Below are positions 11,801 to 22,440 of a stretch of DNA of 64,000 nt, piece by piece. Each line of letters starts with the position of its first letter. Within the stretch, counting starts at the first letter, position 1. The translations under genes and the position numbers were made by a program. The notes under the pieces were generated by a model that was given only the letters and a program-made list of their open reading frames with translations, searched no databases and was not told the origin of the DNA. Source of the DNA: Tillandsia leiboldiana (lineage: Eukaryota; Streptophyta; Magnoliopsida; Poales; Bromeliaceae); assembly GCA_029204045.2 (NCBI GenBank), contig CM055060.1, forward strand, positions 57,004,544-57,068,543. The letters are read 5' to 3'.

Positions 11801-13403
11801 TGCAGAGCTGAGAGGATAGGGGTTTCTGTTGGTTCGTTGCGGCTAGCCAAAACCATGCAAGGGGCGGCCTCCGCCATGATGCTCAGGGCCCCAAGATGTG
11901 GCATTGGTACCGCCTTTGACGATGCTAGAAAGTCGATGCCGAGAATGACTTTGAAGTCGTCGATGGTTGCGGCAGTGAAGTTCGCTGTTCCCCTCCAGGG
12001 TCCTACAGTGATCGACACGCCCTTGGCTACTCCTGAGACAGGTTGTGCCTCAGAGTTAACCGCCTTGATCTTGCTCGTGTCCTTCTCGAGCTTGAGACCC
12101 AACCGCTCGGCCTCCGTTGCTGCGATGAAGTTGTGGGTTGCTCCCGTGTCCACGAGCGCTCGAGTGGCCCACCCATTGAGGGTCACGTCGACGAACATAA
12201 GTTCCTTCTTGAGAGATTTGCCGCCGCCCGCTTGCCCCTGCATCGCGCTAACGAGCCGCAGCGCTCCCATCTTTGTCTGTGCCGCTTCCTCGCCCTCCTC
12301 GGCTTGGACAGCATTGATGGCTTTCTTCTTTGGACAGTCACGAGCCCAATGGTCATCCCCGCAGACATAGCAAGACACTTTCTTCTTCTGCGGAGGGCCA
12401 TTGTGCTCCTTGCCCTTGTGGTAGTCTTTGTTCTCGCAACGGTCTCCCCCACCTTTGGCCTTGCTCACCTTAGGCGGTTTGCCGCGATTAGACTCCGTCT
12501 TCTCATACTCCGGCAGCTTCTCCGCCATGGCTATGGCAGAGCTTACATCCTTGACGTCTCGTCCCACGAGCTCCTTGTTTGTCCACGGTTGGAGACCGTC
12601 GAGGAAGAAGAACAGCCGGTCCTCCTCGGCCATATTGGAGATAGAGAGCATTAGTTTGGAGTACTCCTTCACATACTCCTTCAGGGTTCCCGTATGCTTG
12701 AGCCGTCGAAGTTGCCTTCGCGCAAGATACTCGACATGCTCGGGGTAGAACTGTACCTTGAGCTCGCGCACGAAGTCCTCCCAGGTATTCAGCTCGCATT
12801 GGCCCTTCTCGGCCTCCGCCGACCTCCGACGCCACCACAGCATGGCATCGTCAATCAAGTACATGGAAGCGGTTTGGACTTTGTCTTCTTCGTCCTCCAG
12901 CCACAACGCCTTGAGATAGCGCTCCATGTGCCAAAGAAAGTTATCAATTTCCTTCTCATCGCGCGTACCTTTGAAGCTCTGGGGTTCAGGGATGCGGATC
13001 CTTGGGGTATGCTCCCTTAGTGCGTCGCCACCACGAGCCACCGCCCTCTCGAGGATCGTCATCCGCATCTTAAGGTCCTCGACCTCATCGGCCCTTGCGA
13101 CAAGGTCGTCCACCAGCGCCTTCCGTTCGTCCTCGCGACGGGTAACGTCAGCACGAATCTGCTCGAGTTGTTGGCGGAAAGTCCCCATTGCCGCAGCAAC
13201 ACTTTCCTCCATAGTATGAAGCCCTTCCTCCATAATCTCCATATGTTGGGTTAGGACTTGATAGTTGTCCTCCAACAAGCCAACACGGTCGTCAAGCGAA
13301 ACGGACTCCTCGCATGGGTCCGGGGTTCCTTGCTCTTGCCGCGCTTGGATTGTCGAGGTTGTTCGGCCATGTTGTCGATGACGGCAGCATCCGATGACGA
13401 CAT
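8851..13403 (-). pseudogene. Broken gag-pol polyprotein gene of the Reina-like chromovirus
   Basis: From the N-terminus, gag has a coiled-coil heptad region, a retrotransposon gag domain and a zinc knuckle of the form CX2CX3HX4C (CYVCGDDHWARDC). Protease shows DTGATH. Reverse transcriptase contains the YLDD catalytic motif, RNase H shows HTDASDFAIGG, integrase has an HHCC zinc region and the DDE region with DFISALPK and SDRDPRF, and a chromodomain with EYLVKWKNLPHGEASWE closes the protein. One in-frame TGA at 11262-11260 splits reverse transcriptase just before the segment ending VMPFGL. The first ATG on this strand (13403) opens about 35 plausible residues, but the rest of gag is in another frame, so an indel near 13300-13325 is likely. 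In its present form it should not make a full polyprotein. Confidence 0.9.
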
Positions 13404-13424
13404 GGTTCCCAGCTCCCGAACGTC

Positions 13425-13436
13425 GCTCCGATACCA
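13425..13436 (-). other. Primer-binding site, initiator-methionine tRNA type
   Basis: Read on the minus strand, TGGTATCGGAGC lies two bases inside the 5' LTR. It matches the common plant retrotransposon site TGGTATCAGAGC, complementary to the 3' end of initiator tRNA-Met, with one change. Confidence 0.85.
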
Positions 13437-13438
13437 AC

Positions 13439-13880
13439 TGTCACGGACCTAAGCGAAATTGCTTGGTTAGCCCGTGCGGCGCTCGCCTTCCTTCGCGAAG
13501 TGAGCAAGCCTTCACCGTCTCTTGAGAACTTGGACCTACTCGCCCAAAGTTGGATCGCAAGAGAGAGAGAGTTTGAAGAAGAGTGGTTGTATTTCTAGAG
13601 TTAGAAGATTACAACTGTTTCTTGCTTACTAAAGGGGGTGGAGGTCACAACCTTATATAGACCTCACTACCTAAAGAAAAGATGCTAAGCATAAGTCTTG
13701 ATGTTTCCAGAAGCTTCTAGAGCGGATGTCTCCGGAAGGTTCTAGACGGTAGCTTCTAGATTGTTGTAGTAGACTTCAGAAGCTTCTAGATTATTCTAGT
13801 AAAACCTCTCGAGGCTTTCCCCTTTGGAGTTTTGTAGTTTTGCAAAGGGGAAACTCGCGCAAAAAGTTTAGGCCCTGACA
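13439..13880 (-). repeat. 5' LTR of the Reina-like element
   Basis: This 442-bp LTR is the promoter-bearing copy for minus-strand transcription. It reads from 13880 down: U3 with heat-shock-like motifs, CTATATAAGG near 13660-13651, then R/U5 to the TGTCA end at 13439. Confidence 0.95.
13705..13796 (-). promoter_or_regulatory. Heat-shock-element-like arrays in U3 of the 5' LTR
   Basis: TTC-CA-GAA-GC-TTC-TA-GAG at 13705-13722 is four alternating 5-bp units of the heat-shock-factor site. GAAGGTTCTAGA at 13735-13746 is a three-unit site. GAAGCTTCTAGATTATTC at 13779-13796 is another four-unit array with one imperfect unit. A partial GCTTCTAGA lies between them. All are 50-140 bp upstream of the TATA-like box for minus-strand transcription. 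The left LTR has the same arrays at 8664-8755, with the last one weakened. Confidence 0.6.
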
Positions 13881-14440
13881 ACTTGCTCAAAAACAGATGA
13901 AAGCCACAGCTAACAAATAGAAGGCCCACAGATAACAGATAACAGCCACCAGATAAAAGCCAACCGGACAGGAAACAAGTTTTTTTCACAAGTAGTTCAT
14001 ATCACTTTATAGAGAGGGAAATCCTATCTCGCAGTAAAATGCAACAACCTCTCTAACTCGCAGTAAATATCGAGATGACAACACAACAAAGGCAGCAGAA
14101 AGCTAGGAGTAGTAATAAGAAAACATTACTGCAGGTTAACAGAGGGAGAGAGGGGCCGCGTCACGCGGAAACAAGATCTGGAAGAGATCTTGCACAATGA
14201 TACCGGTGGTTGAGAGAGGTTGCGAGAGTGGTTGAGAGATCTTGCACAATCATCCTATCACTTTATAGAGAGAAGAGGTGAGAGGGAGGAGGTGAGAGGA
14301 CAGGAACAGAGGAAGACGACTGCGCAATCGAAGCGATGGGATTAGGGCTATTCCGGGTGGGACGATCTCATCGAAGGATCTCTTTCAATGATGGCTTAGC
14401 ACCGGTTGAGGATCTCATTGATGGCTTAGCACCGGTTGAG
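13881..14440. other. Flank of the Reina insertion, no gene
   Basis: This is the continuation of the sequence ending at 8395. It contains two copies of a 20-bp phrase (ATGGCTTAGCACCGGTTGAG at 14391 and 14421, period 30) and repeated AGATCTTGCACAATNAT near 14187 and 14240. No open frame with a recognisable domain was found. Confidence 0.6.
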
Positions 14441-14662
14441 GGAGAAGGTGAGAGGGGAAGAAGAGGATGAGGAAGACGAAGGTTTCGAGGAGATGTGAAG
14501 GGGAGTGGGTGGGAACAATAAATCCCATTCACTGCCCTCTCGTCGCTTAAAGGAGAAGGCGAGAGTGGAAGAAGAGGAGGAGGAAGACGAAGGTTTCGAG
14601 GAGATGGGAAGGGCAGTGGTTGGGAATAATAAATCCCATTCACTGCCCTCCTCGCGTCGCTT
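14441..14662 (+). repeat. 111-bp tandem duplication
   Basis: The unit starting GGAGAAGG(T/C)GAGAG occurs at 14441 and 14552 with a constant offset of 111 bp, including GGAAGACGAAGGTTTCGAGG (14471, 14582) and AAATCCCATTCACTGCCCTC (14520, 14631). The copies differ by scattered substitutions. ATTAGGGCTATTCCGGG also flanks the region at 14341 and 14666. Confidence 0.85.
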
Positions 14663-14699
14663 GGGATTAGGGCTATTCCGGGGGAGAGGAGGAATAGGG

Positions 14700-14731
14700 C
14701 TTAACGGGTTATTCCAGGATAACCCGTTAAG
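14700..14731. repeat. Perfect 13-bp inverted repeat with 6-bp loop
   Basis: CTTAACGGGTTAT (14700-14712) pairs with ATAACCCGTTAAG (14719-14731) across TCCAGG. It lies next to a terminus-like sequence ending AACCAAACGGGACC followed by TTA at 14806, as in Tourist/Harbinger-type elements whose other end I could not identify. Confidence 0.75.
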
Positions 14732-14808
14732 TAGGAGATAAATTAAAATTTTATCCCTTATTTTTTTTCTTACTAACCCCCGTTATCCTCCAACCAAACG
14801 GGACCTTA

Positions 14809-17800
14809 GATTTTTTTTTCGTATTGTTTGGTAAGAATTGAAAAATAAAAAGGATTGTTCTCTTTTTATCCCCCAACCAAACAAGAGCTAAAAGTTACAG
14901 GCCAGAAAAGAGGTCCCAAAACCAAGCACAATTGCGATGAATAGTAAATGCTTTGGGTCCTTCATAAAGGGCTCCTTTCAGGTTGTTGATGTATATATTG
15001 ACGTATCTATACAGCATGTTAAATTAAAAGTATAAATAATTTTAATACCCCTACAATTCATAAAAGTGATAATATGAGAGACCTATAATCCAATCAATAT
15101 ATATCTTTATTAGTGACATCAATATCTTAGAACTTCAATGTTAAACTTTTTAAATTAAATAGGCAGAGCATGGAATGTACTTCGCATTCGCTTCGCCATT
15201 TTTATTCAAAAACTGGAATGTACTTGGCATTCACTTTGCCGTTCTTTTTTGCTTTGCAATATAACAGTTCTATATATATCACTAGCAATGCAACATCTTA
15301 GTTGTTAATAGGGATTATGCACTAGGAAGAAAGAAGGGGTACTATAGAACTTAGTTTATATATATTATCTACTCGAAAATAAAAATAAATGTAGAAAAAA
15401 TAATACAAATAAAGAATTGCAATTGCATTAATTTGTAACATTAACCTAGCTACCATGATTAAGTAAACAAAATTAACTAGAGAGTTTATGAGTACTCATG
15501 TTGTACTGATCACAATATTCAACCATTTAAATTGGTTGGGCCCAAAAAAAAAAAAAGAAAAACTTTTATGACACCTGAGTTTATTTCAATTTTAAAGTTC
15601 CTAAATTTGTAGCATTAAAATAATGTTTTGTTGTAGCTTACGTCTTTGAAGAATATCAGTTATTTTACATTCTTTTAGCATGATATATATGAAAATAGGA
15701 GATGCCATTAATTGGTTGATGAGTCGACTAAATTGACCAAATTGATTTATATATTCTTTACATGCATAATCAGCTATCCTAGGGCAGCTAAGCTATAAGC
15801 TTTAATTAGCATTGGAATTTGATTCCCACAAATATTTGTAATCATATTAAAATTTATGAACTACATGAGATTGGTCAAGGTGAAATGATGATTCGTTCAT
15901 TAATTAAGGGATAATGAACCAATCTCCTTGGGAGAGTTGAAGAGATGTAATGCCTTAATGGACATGGGCCATATCATCTTTATTCTCTCTATCCATCATA
16001 TTATTTTAACCTTATAATATAAGACAAAAATAAGCTAATCTTCAGTGATAATCATTAGCAGCCAAAAACAGCTTCTATAGGTGCTTTCTTTTAAGTGCTT
16101 TTATAAACCTCGCACGAGTGGGTAGGTTCAAAGTGCTAAAAAAAAGCTAAGGGGATTAACAAAACCAGATGCCCGCGCACCCAAAGAGGGCCCAATTTGA
16201 GAACCCTGAGTGATGTGATCGCACTCCCCACTCGCCACTAGTAATTGAAAAGATTATACTTTTACTGACTCTCTGAACAAAAAAATTATTAGCTATGCTT
16301 AACATATTTTTATCCGTTTTTTATTTATCTTATTCTTCTATCGCAACCTACTTTTTCATCGTAATCATTCAGTACTTGTCAAGTTTCCTCAATATAAGAG
16401 TTCGCTGGTCAAATTCGATGCACAAAATAAAATGAACATCAGATGAAATTAAAACGGTGCACAAAATGCATGAATAGTTCGTGCACGAAAATAATGGTTT
16501 GATTTATGCTCCAGTGGTCAAATCTTTTAGGCCCTCAATCAATCATCATTCTCTTGTTTGTAGGTTTCATCATAGGGTAGATTTGTTTCTTCTACTTTTT
16601 TTTCTTTTTTTCAAAAGCTATCATAGGGTAGTTATGGTTGCCCAGGATAGCCATATATATTGAAAGGCGTAATTAATTAATATATAATATTTATGGGAGA
16701 AGCGGATGGATGATTCAAATATTGAATTTTGGAGAAATTTGATGTCGCATCAAATGATTGGTGATTCTCATGATGTAATTAAATACAATGATTTCATGGA
16801 ACACCAAATATGTCAAAGTTATTTTGCAGGTCAAAAGTAATTTAAAGACTCAATAGTGACAAATTTTTCTGCATAATTTGTTTTTCTTTAATTCTCTTAT
16901 AGAGATTAAAATCAAACTTTAGAATTAGTTTCGATGACATATTATTCTAAAAATCTATCTAGAAGCAAATGATTTATAAACATATTCACGACGATATATT
17001 AGCTCAAAATTCAAAAAAATTATAATTAAGCATGAGAAAATGTTGTACGCGAAATCCTATTCACTTGAGATCTAGCTCTTTCCCACTACCAACTGATAAG
17101 GATGGACTATCCTTTATGAAAAAGTCATCTTCGTATAAATTATAAGGAAGGTGATCGAGCTCGATCACGAAAGAAAGAATTGATCTTCATATATGTTCAT
17201 CAGCACAGGCGAAATGGACTTTTTTGAGGAATACCAATGTGTGTATTGGTATCGATCCGCCTGTCTCTAGCAAATATGTCCACATTCCAAAATTTCAAAA
17301 AAAAAAAAAAATTAAGAAGTTCGGTATTTTTTATGTTTCGTTTATAAACCTTCTGACTTACCAGTAAAATGGAAGAGAATCTTTTTGACAAACACGCCTT
17401 AAAACAATAAGAATAAAATATTTATTAATTCATGGGTTAGTTAACTAATGTACAACTTGGTCCAAAGAACCATCATATTGGGAAAACCAAATAGCTTATC
17501 ATGACGAATTTAATCATCTAAGTGGCCACTACTACTCATGGAACTCGTTGTTCTCCTCCACTGATGAAACACAGGATACAATTTGCGCAATATGTACCTT
17601 AAAATGTACAGAAAAAGAGAACGAGAAAGAGAAGGAGAGAGAGAGTGTGTGTGTATGTGTGTGTGCGCCCGCGCGTTTCGCTCTCAAGCTAGCTAGCACT
17701 AAACGGGACGAGACATGGCGAACTTATGCCTCTAGCATACTTTATATCTTGTCCGGGGTTATGACACTGTACAAGTGTTTCTTAGTATCTTTCCTTAGTT

Positions 17801-17964
17801 CCAGTCGTTGTCCACGAGGTCGCTTAGAGGAATGCTTTAGGTTCCCGCATAAAAAGATGCTTGTAATTTGAGTACTTCTCCAAGGTTCTTCGCGAAGATT
17901 TCTTTCTAAAAAGTTGATATATGGAGAATTTTATGTGATTTTTAGCCATACTACATATATACAT
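14809..17964. other. AT-rich intergenic DNA, no gene recognised
   Basis: A fragment with TGTTTGGTAAG at 14825 and AACCAAACAAGAGC then TAA near 14893 looks like short Tourist-type MITE ends. The rest is low-complexity AT-rich sequence with short open frames that lack recognisable domains. A GA/GT microsatellite lies at 17610-17670. Confidence 0.55.
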
Positions 17965-17968
17965 GTAT

Positions 17969-18183
17969 AGAGTTCGGCTATTATATATATTTGTAAAAAT
18001 ATCAACAATTATATAGTGTTTGTAAATTTTCTAACGATCTAATCATTTCTTTAATTTTACCTTTTAATTTCACCTTTTAGATCATACTGTTTCATCAACC
18101 ATCTATTAAACCTAATGGATTCACTATCATCCTAACCGTAAATTATTTTATCTAAGAACTAAAAACTTATAAACACAAATAAT
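17969..18183. mobile_element. Foldback MITE, family B (CGGCTA ends), copy 1
   Basis: It opens TTCGGCTATTATA, and the inner segment ACTATCATCCTAACCG is shared with the copies at 36996, 41145 and 48410. The arms are partly complementary, the element has no coding capacity, and AT-rich DNA surrounds it. Boundaries are approximate. Confidence 0.5.
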
Positions 18184-18240
18184 AATATGATACTTTTAAA
18201 AATAAAAAAATTCAATTATATATATATATATATATATATA

Positions 18241-18443
18241 TCTTATATATTTTCAAAAGTACAAATCTAAATATGCTTATAAATTTTTTACCCTTAGATT
18301 TTAATTAATATTTGTGCTATTTACTTTTTCTTTCTTTCTCTTTAGTTGATTTTACAAAAGTACAAATTCCAATGCAAATTTAATGGTAAATAAATTATAA
18401 ACATATTTGAACTTATACTTTTGAGAGTATATAAACTCTACTC
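18241..18443. mobile_element. Foldback MITE, family A (ATATAAGCTCTACT ends), copy 1
   Basis: The arms contain TTTTCAAAAGTACAAAT and the reverse-complementary CTTATACTTTTGAGAG. A central TTTAGTTGATTTTACAAAA is shared with all full copies of the family in this window. The left side touches an (AT)n tract and the right side a (CT)n/(AT)n tract. Confidence 0.65.
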
Positions 18444-18477
18444 TCTCTCTCTTTATATATATATATATATATATATA

Positions 18478-18596
18478 ATAGAGCTTATATACTTTCAAAA
18501 GTATAAGCATAATCATACTTGCGATTTTTTTACCATTAGATTTGTATTGAAATTTGTGCAATTATAATTTCTAAAATGTGCTTGTGCTTGTGCTTC

Positions 18597-18598
<2 letters not shown>
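18478..18598. mobile_element. Family A MITE, half copy
   Basis: Only the left arm is present: AGAGCTTATATACTTTC through TTGTATTGAAATTTGTG. It is then cut by unrelated sequence and a long (AT)n tract. Confidence 0.6.

Positions 18599-18599
<1 letters not shown>

Positions 18600-18661
<62 letters not shown>
18600..18661. repeat. (AT)n microsatellite
   Basis: About 62 bp of uninterrupted AT dinucleotides abut the family A half copy. Confidence 0.98.
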
Positions 18662-18663
<2 letters not shown>

Positions 18664-19012
18664 GTAATAATTATTTTCATAGTTATCTCAAATTAATATA
18701 AATTTTTATACATCAAATTAATTGAAAAATTTATAATTAAAAATTAAATTTCTAAAATGTAAATCCATACGTTGTATTTTATTAAAGAATATTTAACATA
18801 TTTTAACTCAAATTTAAATATATAATTATTGCCAATAATAATTATATAGTTCTAATTTGTATTTTATAAATTATGAATTAAATTTAATTTTAGATATCAA
18901 ATTTGAATTAAAAATTAAAATTTTTAATTATAGGGACCAAAATCAAATTTTAAAATATGAATTAAATGTGAATTTAAATTTTGATACTTTTAGTTTAAAA
19001 CACAGACTTAAA
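18662..19012. other. AT-rich DNA, no feature recognised
   Basis: The sequence is dominated by AAATT and AATTT steps. I see nothing coding and no clear repeat boundary. Confidence 0.5.
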
Positions 19013-19499
19013 TTATATTTGATTTGTTTCGATTTCTTTTGATTTGTAATTTATTTTTAAAATTTGATTTGTTTTCAATTATTTTTTTGTTTGAGATAAT
19101 TTTAAAAAATAAAAAAGATATAAAATAATATATAAATATTTAATAAATAAAAAAAATAAAAAATAGAGTTTGGAATTTAGTTTTTCTATATAGATATTTT
19201 GTGGCATATTTTTTATTTTTTTAAAATTAGTGACATGAATACAAATTTAAATTAATTTATTTTTAAATTTTGTTATATTTAATTTGTTTCGATTCTTTTT
19301 TATTTGTAATTTATTTTTAAAATTTCATTTGTATCGGATTATTTTTATGCTTGAGATAATTTAAAAATATAAAATAATATAAAATAATATATAAATATTT
19401 AATAAATAAAAAATTAAAAAATAAAATGTGAAACTTACTTTTTCTACGTAAATATTTTGTACTTTTCTACGTAGTTATTTTATGACATATTTTTTTATT
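19013..19499. repeat. Diverged direct duplication, period about 260 bp
   Basis: ATTTGTTTCGATT, then TTTGTAATTTATTTTTAAAATTT, GAGATAATTT, ATATAAATATTTAATAAATAA and AGATATTTTGTGGCATATT-like text occur at 19021 onward and again from 19281 onward in the same order. The copies are diverged by substitutions and small indels. Confidence 0.65.
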
Positions 19500-19556
19500 C
19501 CTTTGAAGATTTCGTCTGTCATTTTCTATCCTATTTTTTATATAGTATAAATATAA

Positions 19557-20100
19557 AGAGTACAGGCGGTATACTTTTATAAGTACGAAATCTTTCGTAC
19601 TTATAAGTCATTTTGGATGTTGAGACTTTCGAATCGATGATCGGCTTCGTTAGACTTGATCCAAAGTATTTGAATTATTTAATAAATAAATTTCACCAAT
19701 TTTTGGATATAATTACCTAGTAATCGAAAAAGTTCAAAATGAACAGTTAAAATAAAAAATATCACAAATATGATTATATGACACTAAAATTTTAGATAAA
19801 AAATATTGATCTTCTTTTATATAGTATAAAAAATAATTTTTTAAAATTTTACGTAATTTAGATATTTCTACACTATTAAACTTGCAAACGGTATATCGCA
19901 ACTATTAAAATTATTGATTTCGAACGAACACATTTGATCACTAGTAGATAAATAATATTAAAAAATTATAAAATTTATTTTTTAGTGATTTTAAATATTT
20001 TATATTGAGTTCAACGAAATCGATCGTTTTAACATCGAAAATGACTTATAAACACGGAATACTCCTTGTTTATAATTGTTTATAAAAACATACCGACATA
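19557..20100. mobile_element. Long foldback element, family C, copy 1
   Basis: The left arm has CGAATCGATGATCGGCTTCG and the right arm the roughly complementary CGAAATCGATCGTTTTAACA, with ATAAGTCATTTT mirrored by AAAATGACTTAT. The two arms surround an AT-rich centre. Related text occurs at 37555, 40202 and 45000. Limits are approximate. Confidence 0.5.
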
Positions 20101-20123
20101 ACTTTTATATATATATATATATA

Positions 20124-20332
20124 TAATAGAGTTTATATACTTTTAAATGTATAAGTCGAAATATGCTTGTGAAATTTTTACCGTAAAATTTGTATTGAGA
20201 TTTATATTATTATAAAATCAACTAAAAAGATTGAAAGAGAATGTATAATAGCACAAATCTCAATACAAATCTAATAATAAAAAAATTATAAATATATTTG
20301 AACTTATACTTTTAAAAATATATAGGCTCTAC
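20124..20332. mobile_element. Foldback MITE, family A, copy 2
   Basis: It starts AATAGAGTTTATATAC and ends TATAGGCTCTACT, with the family's central motif inverted relative to copy 1. It lies between an (AT)n tract and a (CT)n(AT)n(AG)n compound repeat. Confidence 0.65.
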
Positions 20333-20333
20333 T

Positions 20334-20619
<286 letters not shown>

Positions 20620-20792
20620 GAGCAATGCTATATGTACACCCCCAAAGGGGTGTACATTTTACACCCACCCATCTAAGGGTGGGGGGGGATAACTTCACAA
20701 ATTGTGAAGTGACCTCTCACCACACCCCACCCATTGGATAGATGGGGTGTGTGATGTACACCCCAAATGAGGGTGTACAAGTAGCATTTTCC
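20620..20792. mobile_element. Mutator-type MITE (ATGTACACCCC family), copy 1
   Basis: The 173-bp element has inverted ends GAGCAATGCTATATGTACAC and, reversed, GGAAAATGCTACTTGTACAC. The inner arms CACCCCCAAAGGGGTGTAC fold on themselves. It is the same family as 38982-39152 and 41375-41546. Flanking 9-mers agree only partly, so the target duplication has decayed. Confidence 0.75.
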
Positions 20793-20847
20793 ATATTCTA
20801 AGTCACTCGTAACAAGCCATTAGGTGAAAGAGCTAGCATGTTTTCAT

Positions 20848-20887
<40 letters not shown>

Positions 20888-21412
20888 AAAAAAAAACGTT
20901 ATCATATAGCAAAGGAACCCATAGTTAATTTACAATCAAATTACGAAGCTCAGAGATTTATCAAAAGAGAGTATCAACATGTGCGCCCAGCCATTACTTA
21001 CGAACCCAAAAATTGAACTCGACTATGAACGCACATGTTAGAATACGTACCACACACCATAGACACGTGAAGCAACTCTAAACACACACGTCCATGGATG
21101 GGACCTTTAATTATTATTATTATTATTATGTTTTAATCTTATTTCTTGTAGTTTAAGAATAAAAGATAAAAAATGGCCGGGTTCTTTTTTTTAGCTAATG
21201 GAATGGAAATATGGAATTGTTATAAAATTGCAAAGTGGACTTGTTAACTAATCTTAAACCAGAGCATGCATGCATGATGTTAGGATTTTAGGTTACATTT
21301 TTAAGGCGAGACGGAACTTAATTTATTGAGTACAAAGCTTTTGCACAACTTGTTTTTATAATGGTCGAATGAAAGAGTAGGATCCCACGCAGCAGTGGCG
21401 TGCCCGGGAGAA
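20793..21412. other. Intergenic DNA with a long poly(A) run, no gene
   Basis: A poly(A) tract of about 35 bp lies at 20851-20885. The rest has no credible open frame. Confidence 0.5.
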
Positions 21413-22440
21413 ATTCTTGGACAGCGTTTGGTAACGGAAATAAAAAGGAGGATGAGAGAGTTATCCCTTATTTTATTTTCATACAGAAAAAAAAGAGGGG
21501 GAACAGTATTGTTCCACCTTTTACCGGATTATCTCAGAATAATCCGGTAAGGAGGGGACAGCTGTTCCCCGGGGTGGAACAAGGTTGTTCCACCTCTTTC
21601 TCTTTTTTTTCTTTTTTTTTAATTAAAAAAAATTAAATTTAAAAAATATTAAATTTATAAAATTTAAAATTTATTTTTTTTTATTTTAAAAATTTTAAAC
21701 TTTTTTTTGAGAGAAAGATAGCATGTCATGAAATAAACTTTAGCTTGAAATGTGAAGCAACTATAGGCTTCGAACTCAGGTCTCGGATATCAATCACCAA
21801 ATTCTTTGCCACTTGCATTAAAAATAATTAATTTAAAAAAATTATTAATTTTAAAATTTTATCATTTATACAAATTTTTTAAATTTATACAAATTTAAAA
21901 ATTAAAATTTTTGCTTCCACTTTTGTATTTTTTTTAGACAATTAAAATTAAAATGGTTAACATTTATAAATTTTTAATTTTAGAAAATTTTATAGTTTTT
22001 AAAATTTTTAACTTTAATTTTTAATAAATTTATACCAAATTTTTAAATTTTTGAAATTTATACCAATTTTTATATACAAAATTTTGAATTTTTAAAAATT
22101 TATAAAGTTTCAAAAACTAAAAAAGTTTTAATAATTTTTATATATATATAAGTAAAATATAAATTTTAATAAATTTTTTTAATAAATATCTTAAATTAAA
22201 TATTTAATATCATATCAGTAAAATTTTTATCTGAAATTAAAAATTTAATCCCTTTTATTCTTTTTATTTCTCTTTAATTTATCAAACATAATTTTTTTAT
22301 TCGTTATAACTCTTATACTCAACCAAATATAAAATTATTTTAGTTCCTGCTTTTACCTGAACTTATAACTATCTCGAAAATAACCAATTTTCGTTTATAC
22401 CCGAGCCCAAGACAGTTACGGGGAATTGCTTTTCAGTTAA
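21413..22440. mobile_element. Candidate Tourist/Harbinger-like AT-rich element, ends uncertain
   Basis: GCGTTTGGTAACGGAAATAA at 21425 resembles the terminus near 44580 read in reverse. Just inside are TTACCGGATTAT...ATAATCCGGTAA (21527-21556), a perfect 12-bp hairpin with a 6-bp loop, and GTTCCACC inverted repeats. I could not pair the two ends or find a target duplication, so the right limit is a guess. Confidence 0.3.

Larger units (their letters stand above)
8396..13880 (-). mobile_element. Complete young Ty3/gypsy chromovirus, Reina-like, about 5.5 kb
   Basis: Two directly repeated LTRs flank a gag-pol region read on the minus strand, with a primer-binding site after the 5' LTR and a polypurine tract before the 3' LTR. 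The LTRs differ by three substitutions and one 2-bp indel in about 442 aligned bases. Domain order is gag, zinc knuckle, protease, reverse transcriptase, RNase H, integrase, chromodomain. Small size, short LTRs and the chromodomain fit the Reina clade (inference). The string CAACTTG is shared by both insertion junctions, so a target duplication is present but its exact 5-bp limits are ambiguous. The element sits in DNA that otherwise runs continuously from 8395 to 13881. Confidence 0.92.

Noticed and set aside
8391..13885. A clean 5-bp target duplication for the Reina-like element
   Set aside because: CAACTTG overlaps both LTR ends, so TG...CA boundaries and a 5-bp duplication cannot both be assigned unambiguously; I report the shared string only.
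5443..14805. A single large Harbinger element from CCCTGTTTGGTTGGG (5448) to AACCAAACGGGACC (14805)
   Set aside because: Both look like Tourist-type termini in opposite orientation, but the left copy is not preceded by TTA or TAA and the match is only about 14 bp. It stays a weak idea.
17548..17871. Open frame of 107 codons
   Set aside because: Half of it is GA/GT microsatellite and the rest has no recognisable domain or splice context.
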